Positions 14,557 through 19,773 of a stretch of DNA of 19,773 nt are shown here, piece by piece. Source of the DNA: JAWXTS01 sp044433305 (GTDB lineage Bacteria > Bacteroidota > Bacteroidia > Bacteroidales > Rikenellaceae); NCBI GenBank assembly GCA_044433305.1, contig JAWXTS010000027.1, forward strand, positions 1 to 19,773. The letters are read 5' to 3'. Numbering within the stretch: the stretch's first letter is position 1; each line of letters starts with the position of its first letter. A program made the translations under genes and the position numbers. The notes under the pieces were generated by a model, which saw only the letters and a program-made list of their open reading frames with translations, ran no database searches and was not told the DNA's origin.

Positions 14557-16431
14557 ATGGATAAACAATCGATAGCAGGATTGATTATTATCGGAGCCAT
14601 ATTGTTTGGCTTTACATGGTATAATAGTCAAGAACAAGCAAAATATCAGGATCAACTAGCTCAACAACAAGCAAAGCAAGAGCTTGTAGCACCTGAAAAC
14701 AATAACTCTGAGGAGGCAGTATCTTATGACTCTGCACCAGTAAACAATCAACAACCAGCCTCCAGCGGTCTAAGTGGTGAGCTAGTTGCTGCAAGACAAG
14801 CCCAAGAATCATTCTATACCGTAGAGAACGATTTGATGGTTGTTACATTTTCTTCTAAGGGTGGTCGCGTAGCATCTGTACGCCTAAAAGACTATAATAC
14901 CTATAAGGGAACACCAGTCGAGCTATTCGACCAGTCGACATCACGTTTTGATTTGCAGTTCTACTTGAATCGTGAGTTTGGCACTTATAGCATCAACACC
15001 TCTGACTATAACTTTATTCCCTCAACCGCAGCCCCTGTGGTTGTGTCGAGCAGCGACTATGAGTTCTCAATGCGCTTGATGGTAGATAGTGTATCTTATC
15101 TAGAGTATGTGTATACCATACAACCAGACAACTATATGGTTGATATGAGCGTTAGCTTTGCTGGGCTTAAGGGTCTTGTAGCTACTAACCAAAGCGACAT
15201 GATTGTCGATTGGAGCAATACAAGCTACCAGAACGAAAAGGGATTTGACAACGAGAACAGATATACCACTGTTGCATATAAATACCCTAACGAGAACTCT
15301 ATTGAGGAGCTTTCTATGTCTACCGAGACTAAGAATGAGCAGATAAATACTAAGGTGGAGTGGGTGGCATTCAAACAGCAGTTCTTCTCTTCTATTATGG
15401 TTGCAGGTGACAACTTCACTAATGGCTCTGTTGGTTACTCTACATTTAATGCAGAGGATAACTTTATCAAACGTTTCTCGTCTAAGATGTCTTTGGCATA
15501 TAATGAGAGTGTAGACAACTATGATTTGAGCTTCTACTTTGGCCCTAACAAATACTCTACCCTTAAGAAATATAACAGAAGATTCCAAGAGATTGTTCCT
15601 TTGGGTGGTTGGGTAATAGGTTGGGTTAATCAACTTATCGTTATCCCTGTGTTCGACACACTAGAGAAACATATTGCCAACTATGGTATTATCATCTTGT
15701 TGCTTACTATCTTCATCAAACTTTTGATTGCCCCTCTTACTTACAAGTCTTACCTTTCGACTGCTAAGATGCGCCTATTGAAACCAGAGATGGATAAAAT
15801 CAATGAGAAGTATCCAAATCAGGCTGACGCTATGAAGAAACAACAGGCAACAATGGACCTATATAAGAAGTCGGGTGTAAGCCCTATGGGTGGCTGCCTT
15901 CCTATGCTGATTCAGTTCCCTATCTTGATTGCCATGTTCCGCTTCTTCCCAGCTTCTATCGAGCTTCGTGGAGAGCCTTTCTTGTGGGCCGATGACTTGT
16001 CGTCGTATGATAGCATTCTGAACCTGCCATTTACCATACCTTTCTATGGCTCGCATGTAAGTTTGTTTACGCTTCTTATGGCAGCGGCACTCTATGTTTC
16101 GTCTAAAATAAACTACAATCAGACAGCTTCTACCGCGCCACAAATGGCTGGCATGAAATTTATGATGCTATACATGATGCCTGCAATGATGGTTGTGTGG
16201 TTCAATAACTACTCTAGTGGTTTGAGCTACTACTACTTCTTGAGCAGCTTGTTTACCATAGGTCAGACTTATGCCTTCCGCTATGCCGTGAGCGATACTA
16301 AGTTGCATGCTACAATGCAAGCTAATGCCGCTAAGCCACGCGCACCAAAGAAGAAATCTGCTTGGCAACAGCGTTACGAAGATATGGTTCGCCAGCAACA
16401 GTTACAGCAACAACAAAAGAATAAGAAATAG
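14557..16431 (+). CDS. yidC: Membrane protein insertase YidC (Oxa1 family)
   Basis: YidC inserts and folds membrane proteins, alone or with SecYEG. The 624-residue product has the Gram-negative layout. Residues 6-22 are the N-terminal membrane anchor, then a Q/N-rich linker (25-90) and a large periplasmic beta domain (about 90-345). The conserved membrane core follows: NYGIIILLLTIFIKLLIAPLT (375-395), GGCLPMLIQFPILIAMFRFF (445-464), VSLFTLLMAAALYV (501-514) and FMMLYMMPAMMVVW (535-548), with SGLSYYYFLSSLFTIGQTY at 554-572. K388 stands where E. coli YidC has the groove arginine (R366). The C-terminal tail is rich in K and Q (590-624) and may contact ribosomes. The gene lies 42 bases after pyrG and 24 before the TlpA-like gene. 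Confidence 0.97.
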   Translation: MDKQSIAGLIIIGAILFGFTWYNSQEQAKYQDQLAQQQAKQELVAPENNNSEEAVSYDSAPVNNQQPASSGLSGELVAARQAQESFYTVENDLMVVTFSSKGGRVASVRLKDYNTYKGTPVELFDQSTSRFDLQFYLNREFGTYSINTSDYNFIPSTAAPVVVSSSDYEFSMRLMVDSVSYLEYVYTIQPDNYMVDMSVSFAGLKGLVATNQSDMIVDWSNTSYQNEKGFDNENRYTTVAYKYPNENSIEELSMSTETKNEQINTKVEWVAFKQQFFSSIMVAGDNFTNGSVGYSTFNAEDNFIKRFSSKMSLAYNESVDNYDLSFYFGPNKYSTLKKYNRRFQEIVPLGGWVIGWVNQLIVIPVFDTLEKHIANYGIIILLLTIFIKLLIAPLTYKSYLSTAKMRLLKPEMDKINEKYPNQADAMKKQQATMDLYKKSGVSPMGGCLPMLIQFPILIAMFRFFPASIELRGEPFLWADDLSSYDSILNLPFTIPFYGSHVSLFTLLMAAALYVSSKINYNQTASTAPQMAGMKFMMLYMMPAMMVVWFNNYSSGLSYYYFLSSLFTIGQTYAFRYAVSDTKLHATMQANAAKPRAPKKKSAWQQRYEDMVRQQQLQQQQKNKK

Positions 16432-16455
16432 GCTTTAGGCCATAAAATAAAAAAT

Positions 16456-17445
16456 ATGAAAAAACTAATTTTGATTGCTGCGGTGGCTATCCTAGCTATG
16501 AGCTGCAATAGTACAAAGTACACTATCAAGGGTAGTATCGACGGCTTGACAGGTCCAGTGATGTTGATGAATCCTGCCGATAACTCTGGCATTGCCACTA
16601 CTGATGCTACTGAGCTTGGCGCATTCTCTTTTGAGGGTGAGGTAGAAAAACCTCAGCTTGTTGTTATGAGTGCTCAGGGCATAGGTCTTAATACAATAAT
16701 GATTCTTGAACCGGGAAATATCGTTGTTGCCGTAGATACAGTTAAAGGACTTACTATCACAGGTACAAAATTGAACGATAGACTTGCTGCTGTAAATAGC
16801 TCGGTTTACGATCTTCGTACCAATCCAGAGGCTACTCAGGACGACTTGAAGAATCTTCTTATTGAGCAAACAAAACTAAATAGTGATAATGTCCTAGGTG
16901 TATTCTTCTTCTTGAACATCTACTCAGGTCTTACTACTGAGGAGGCAGAGCAGATGGTTGTAGGTTTCTCACCAGAGTTGCAAGAGACAGAGGAGATTGT
17001 TAGCGTTAAAGAGGAGATTGCAAAAGCTAAGAGAACAAGCGTTGGCGAGCAATTTGTACCAGTATCTGAGCTTGATGCTCAGGGTGAGGCTATCGCCTTG
17101 GCAGATGTTGTAGCTAAGAACAAATATACTCTAGTTGATTTCTGGGCTAGCTGGTGTACTCCTTGCATGATGGAGGTTCCTTTCCTTGTTGAGGCTTATG
17201 CTACTTACAACAAAGCTGGTTTCGAGATTTACGGTATCTCTGTTGACCAAGACAAGGCTGCATGGACTAAAGCTGTTGAGGACAACAAAATGAACTGGAT
17301 ACAGGTTAATGGTACAGATGCTGCTAATGAGTATGCTGTTCAGACTATCCCAACAAACTATTTGATTGACCAATCAGGTAAGATTGTCGCTAAGAATCTT
17401 CGTGGCGACGAGGTTGTTGAGAAGCTAAAAGAACTTATGCAGTAG
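16456..17445 (+). CDS. TlpA/ResA-like thioredoxin lipoprotein with DUF4369-like N-terminus
   Basis: A thiol-disulfide oxidoreductase of the cell envelope, 329 residues. The signal peptide MKKLILIAAVAILAMSC ends in a lipobox with C17 as lipidated cysteine. Residues 22-110 form a beta-rich region (YTIKGSIDGLTGPVMLMNP) resembling DUF4369, a domain common before thioredoxin domains in Bacteroidota. A helical linker follows (about 125-195). The thioredoxin domain (200-329) has VDFWASWCTPCMMEVPFL with the redox pair C234/C237 and the cis-proline segment VQTIPTNYLID. Relatives reduce disulfides, for example in cytochrome c maturation, or act in oxidative-stress defence; the substrate here is unknown. 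It is the last gene of the operon, 24 bases after yidC, so membrane insertion and envelope redox folding may be co-expressed. Confidence 0.91.
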   Translation: MKKLILIAAVAILAMSCNSTKYTIKGSIDGLTGPVMLMNPADNSGIATTDATELGAFSFEGEVEKPQLVVMSAQGIGLNTIMILEPGNIVVAVDTVKGLTITGTKLNDRLAAVNSSVYDLRTNPEATQDDLKNLLIEQTKLNSDNVLGVFFFLNIYSGLTTEEAEQMVVGFSPELQETEEIVSVKEEIAKAKRTSVGEQFVPVSELDAQGEAIALADVVAKNKYTLVDFWASWCTPCMMEVPFLVEAYATYNKAGFEIYGISVDQDKAAWTKAVEDNKMNWIQVNGTDAANEYAVQTIPTNYLIDQSGKIVAKNLRGDEVVEKLKELMQ

Positions 17446-17470
17446 TACTGCAAGTCATAACAACATAAGA

Positions 17471-17592
17471 GGATGACTAATAAGCACTCATCTGCTGCCT
17501 TACTAGATTTAGAGTTCTGTCCTCACATACTAAAAGTATGTTGCGGAGAACTAAAAATCAGAGCGTTGCAGCTAAGTACTTATTAAACATCC
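17471..17592. repeat. 122-base imperfect inverted repeat (mobile-repeat-like or structured RNA)
   Basis: GGATG at 17471 pairs with CATCC at 17588-17592, and much of the sequence between is complementary: TAATAAG with CTTATTA, CTGC with GCAG, and a 13-base stretch starting GATTT (17506) with its partner ending at 17559 (11 of 13 positions paired). AGTTCT (17513-17518) pairs with AGAACT (17547-17552). The tip is a perfect 7-bp stem, ACATACT (17525-17531) and AGTATGT (17535-17541), with an AAA loop. There is no coding frame of interest. It lies in the 228-base gap between convergent genes. The form suggests a palindromic repeat element of the MITE or REP kind, or a 3' RNA structure; copy number decides. 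Confidence 0.6.
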
Positions 17593-17596
17593 TTAC

Positions 17597-17655
17597 TAAA
17601 TAAGAGAAGGGAATGACCAACAAGTAATACTATGGTCATTCCCTTCTCTTATTTA
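17597..17655. terminator. Long hairpin terminator between the TlpA-like gene and adk
   Basis: A perfect 23-bp stem (17597-17619 with 17633-17655) around a 13-base loop, starting AAATAAGAGAAGGG on the plus strand. It is 18 bases past the adk stop codon on the minus strand and can also stop the rightward operon. The U-tract on either side is short, so part of its role may be transcript-end stability. Confidence 0.85.
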
Positions 17656-17673
17656 TTTAGCACTCTAGGCTTG

Positions 17674-18249
17674 TTATTTCTTAGCGTCGATAACTTCGCA
17701 TAGACGACCAAAAATCTCGTCTATTGAGCCTACGCCATTAACGGCGAAGTGTTTGTCTTGAGCTTTGTAGAAGTTAGCTACAACGGCTGTTTGAGCGTTG
17801 TAAACGCTGATGCGGTTCTCGATAACCTCTTGGTTGCTGTCGTCTGCTCTGCCGCTGTCTTTGCCACGAAGCAAAAGGCGTTTTACTAGTTCGTCAGCAG
17901 GAACCTCAAGCTCTAGCATAGCTGTTACTGGAGTGCCCTTAGCCTCAAGCATCTTGTCGAAAGCCTCGGCCTGAGCTGTTGTGCGTGGGAAACCATCGAA
18001 GATGTTACCTGCACAGTCCTGAAGGTTTGATAGGTACTCAGCGATGATGTTTATCACAAGCTCGTCTGGAGCTAGTTGGCCACTCTCTGTGTAGCTTTGA
18101 GCTTGTTTGCCTAGGTCAGAACCTTTTTTGATTTCTGAGCGGATAGCGTCGCCCGTAGAGATGTGGTTGAAGTTGTATTTCTCGATTAGTTTTTCGGCTT
18201 GAGTGCCTTTGCCAGCTCCAGGAGGGCCAAATAATACAAGGTTAAACAT
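17674..18249 (-). CDS. adk: Adenylate kinase
   Basis: Adenylate kinase interconverts 2 ADP with ATP and AMP. The 191-residue product has the phosphate loop GPPGAGKGTQ (8-17), the AMP-binding segment HISTGDAIRSEI (29-40), DGFPRTTAQAEAF with the conserved DGFPR, and RGKDSGRADD. The LID is the short type, without the zinc-binding or 30-residue insert of the long bacterial form, which is common in Bacteroidota. NRISVYNAQT follows the LID. The gene stands alone with its own promoter, divergent from thiL, and ends at the long hairpin. Confidence 0.97.
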   Translation of the reverse strand: MFNLVLFGPPGAGKGTQAEKLIEKYNFNHISTGDAIRSEIKKGSDLGKQAQSYTESGQLAPDELVINIIAEYLSNLQDCAGNIFDGFPRTTAQAEAFDKMLEAKGTPVTAMLELEVPADELVKRLLLRGKDSGRADDSNQEVIENRISVYNAQTAVVANFYKAQDKHFAVNGVGSIDEIFGRLCEVIDAKK

Positions 18250-18284
18250 TTTTCAAATATATTGGTTAATTAATTTTTGAATTA

Positions 18285-18316
18285 CAAATTTACAAGATTA
18301 TTTTTGTTCGCCCAAA
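18285..18316 (-). promoter_or_regulatory. Promoter of adk
   Basis: On the minus strand TTTG (complement at 18313-18316), a 20-base spacer and TAAATTTG (complement at 18285-18292), a full match to the Bacteroides consensus. The start point near 18279 gives a leader of about 30 bases. Its -33 box lies between the two elements of the thiL promoter. Confidence 0.75.
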
Positions 18317-18331
18317 AATAACGTATCTTTG
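18303..18331 (+). promoter_or_regulatory. Promoter of thiL
   Basis: TTTG (18303-18306) and TATCTTTG (18324-18331) with a 17-base spacer, shorter than usual. The start point would be near 18337, which leaves a leader of about 16 bases before the ATG at 18353 and no space for a TPP riboswitch. Confidence 0.55.
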
Positions 18332-18352
18332 TGTCGATTAATAGCAAAAAAT

Positions 18353-19363
18353 ATGAAAACAGAAAAACATACCCCCATTTCATCGTTAGGTGAGTTTAAG
18401 CTTATAGACAAACTTACTCAGCCATTTGAGTCTTCTGTTGCCTCGACAGTTAAGGCTGTGGGCGACGATGCCGCGATTATTGATTGTGGTGATAAATACA
18501 TGGTTCTTTCAACCGACTTAATGCTGGAGGGTATACATTTCGACTTGACATACTTCCCTTTGAAGCACCTAGGTTTCAAGGCTGTTGTGGTTGCCATTTC
18601 GGATATATGTGCTATGAATGCTCGTGCCAGTCAGCTTACGGTTTCTTTGGGCTTGTCATCTAAGATTTCGGTTGAGATGCTGGAAGAGCTTTACGAGGGT
18701 ATAAATCTAGCTTGTAAGGCCTACGGTGTTGACTTGGTTGGTGGAGACACCTCGGCATCTGTAAACGGTCTGACTATATCGTTGACGGCTGTGGGCTTCG
18801 CGGATAAAGATAAGGTTGTTTACCGTAGTGGAGCCAAGGAGAATGACTTGATTTGCGTGTCGGGCAATCTTGGTGCTGCCTACATGGGACTTAGATTGTT
18901 GGAGCGCGAGAAGAGAGTTTTGACCGATGTAGATGATAAGCAGCCTAAGTTCGAGGGGTACAAATATCTGTTGCAGAAACAGCTGCGCCCAGAGGCGCGC
19001 GTAGATGTTGTGGACGAGATGGCCAGCATGAATGTTGTTCCTACATCTATGATTGATGTTTCGGATGGCTTGGCTTTTGATTTGCGTCATATATGTAGTG
19101 CATCTAATGTTGGTGCGCGCATCTATCTAGATCGCCTGCCTATCGCTCAGGAAGTATATAACCTTTGCGAGGAGCTGCATAACGACCCTGTTACGGCAGT
19201 GTTTAATGGTGGTGATGAGTACGAGCTACTATTTACCTTGCCGCTTGAAAAGCAGGAGGTAGCCATAGCCTTGGGAGCTGATATTATAGGTCATATCACT
19301 GCTGAGCAAACGGGTGTGGCTCTTGTAACCCCAGACGGAGGTGAGATTTCACTAGAGCACTAG
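18353..19363 (+). CDS. thiL: Thiamine-monophosphate kinase
   Basis: ThiL phosphorylates thiamine monophosphate with ATP to the active cofactor thiamine diphosphate. The product from the ATG has 336 residues, typical of the family. It carries the PurM/AIR-synthase-like motifs in order: SSLGEFKLIDKL near the N-terminus, VGDDAAII with metal-binding Asp residues, STDLMLEGIHFDL, AISDICAMNA, LVGGDTSAS, VYRSGAKENDLICVSGNLGAA, MIDVSDGLAFDLRHIC and FNGGDEYELLFTLP. A reading frame extends upstream to a TTG at 18329, but that codon overlaps the -7 element and precedes the expected start point, so ATG at 18353 is chosen. No other thiamine gene is adjacent. ThiL sits divergent from adk with overlapping promoters and is followed by a strong terminator. 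Confidence 0.95.
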   Translation: MKTEKHTPISSLGEFKLIDKLTQPFESSVASTVKAVGDDAAIIDCGDKYMVLSTDLMLEGIHFDLTYFPLKHLGFKAVVVAISDICAMNARASQLTVSLGLSSKISVEMLEELYEGINLACKAYGVDLVGGDTSASVNGLTISLTAVGFADKDKVVYRSGAKENDLICVSGNLGAAYMGLRLLEREKRVLTDVDDKQPKFEGYKYLLQKQLRPEARVDVVDEMASMNVVPTSMIDVSDGLAFDLRHICSASNVGARIYLDRLPIAQEVYNLCEELHNDPVTAVFNGGDEYELLFTLPLEKQEVAIALGADIIGHITAEQTGVALVTPDGGEISLEH

Positions 19364-19395
19364 CATCCCATCCCCTCAAGTATATAAAAATAATA

Positions 19396-19430
19396 AGCAC
19401 GCGGTCCATTTGGGCTGCGTGCTTTGTTTT
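19396..19430. terminator. Terminator after thiL
   Basis: AGCACGCGGTCC (19396-19407) pairs with GGGCTGCGTGCT (19412-19423): twelve pairs including two wobbles, loop ATTT, followed by TTGTTTT. On the minus strand a T-rich run also follows, so it probably serves the convergent tsaC-type gene as well. Confidence 0.88.
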
Positions 19431-19451
19431 ATTTGGGCGCGTAAGTGCGTT

Positions 19452-19773
19452 TTACTCGCGGATTATCGAGATGGTACTGTCGAGTCCTAGCTTGATTATT
19501 GATGAGGCCTTGCGTGTTGGGCGGCCCTCAAATTCGGGACTTATTATAAGGTCAACGCCATCGGTAATATCTTTGCTTATCTCCTTGGCACTTAATGGTG
19601 CTGCTTTGCCAGAGATGTTGGCCGAAGTTGAAACGATAGGCTTTCTGAACTTACGTAGTAGCTTGTTGCAGAATTCGTGCTTAGGGATGCGCACACCAAG
19701 AGTTCCCTCGTCGGGTATAAGGTTGTCGGCCACACCACAGCCACCATCAAGAATCAGAGTCAACGGCTTGTCC
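19452..19773 (-). CDS. tsaC: L-threonylcarbamoyladenylate synthase (TsaC/YrdC family), C-terminal part
   Basis: TsaC-family enzymes make threonylcarbamoyl-AMP from threonine, bicarbonate and ATP for the t6A37 modification of ANN-decoding tRNAs. About 107 residues lie in the window and the frame stays open through the right edge (reading DKPLTLILDGG at the cut), so the N-terminal half is missing. Family segments seen are GTLGVRIP, PIVSTSANISGKAAP and the closing PSSIIKLG-like stretch (here ASSIIKLGLDSTISIIRE). The end soon after this segment suggests the short form, without the extra C-terminal domain of Sua5. A paralogous YciO-type protein cannot be excluded from this part alone. Confidence 0.88.
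   Translation of the reverse strand, partial: DKPLTLILDGGCGVADNLIPDEGTLGVRIPKHEFCNKLLRKFRKPIVSTSANISGKAAPLSAKEISKDITDGVDLIISPEFEGRPTRKASSIIKLGLDSTISIIRE

Noticed and set aside
15100..15633. A 177-codon open frame on the minus strand inside yidC
   Set aside because: It is antisense to the well-supported yidC gene, has no promoter or recognisable domain, and has unusual composition.
18329..18352. Upstream start for thiL adding eight residues
   Set aside because: The TTG at 18329 overlaps the -7 element of the promoter and lies before the expected transcript start. The ATG at 18353 gives the normal N-terminus.
18332..18352. TPP riboswitch before thiL
   Set aside because: The leader is only about 16 bases long, too short for a THI element.
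1..19773. CRISPR array, tRNA or rRNA gene, insertion sequence, phage module
   Set aside because: No regularly spaced direct repeats, cloverleaf-like sequences, transposase or phage proteins were seen on either strand.

Overview
The window looks like a chromosomal segment of a fermentative bacterium of the Bacteroidota, most likely Bacteroidales; I cannot name the family or genus. Three things point there. Promoters fit the Bacteroides form (TTTG, about 20 bases, TAnnTTTG) instead of sigma-70 hexamers. Genes lack strong Shine-Dalgarno sequences. Protein types include a long YidC, a DUF4369-like/TlpA lipoprotein, a DUF349 repeat protein and a butyrate kinase, all usual in this group. There are no tRNA or rRNA genes, CRISPR arrays, insertion sequences or phage genes. 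Every stretch without a gene is under 300 bases.

Layout. Bases 1-1773 (+): end of proB, then proA (proline synthesis). 1831-2997 (+): a PerR-type peroxide regulator and a reverse rubrerythrin, with two palindromes at the promoter and a terminator after the pair. 3015-3835 (+): a complete DpnI-type endonuclease standing alone in AT-rich DNA. 4004-5122 (+): a lipoprotein GH105 unsaturated-uronyl hydrolase with the codon use of a highly expressed gene. 5137-5207: two hairpins that close this gene and the convergent butyrate kinase. 5249-10799 (-), read from right to left: a PhoB-type response regulator, pta, ackA, a CapA-family protein and buk. 10862-17445 (+): an operon-like run of DUF349 protein, pyrG, yidC and a TlpA-like thioredoxin lipoprotein. 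17471-17655: a 122-base imperfect inverted repeat followed by a 23-bp hairpin. 17674-18249 (-): adk, divergent from thiL (18353-19363, +) across overlapping promoters. 19452-19773 (-): the end of a TsaC-type gene, cut by the window edge.

How the genes work together. Pta and AckA turn acetyl-CoA into acetate and ATP. Buk does the matching step for butyryl phosphate, but no phosphate butyryltransferase gene is present. PerR and rubrerythrin form an oxidative-stress unit typical of anaerobes. The GH105 lipoprotein would act on pectin or glycosaminoglycan fragments at the cell surface or in the periplasm. Most of the window is housekeeping, and I found no clear new multi-gene system. The most unusual signals are the lone DpnI homologue together with a strong shortage of its GATC target (16 sites by hand count, about 75 expected from composition), the long palindrome over the buk promoter, the paired palindromes at perR, and the 122-base structured repeat after the TlpA-like gene.
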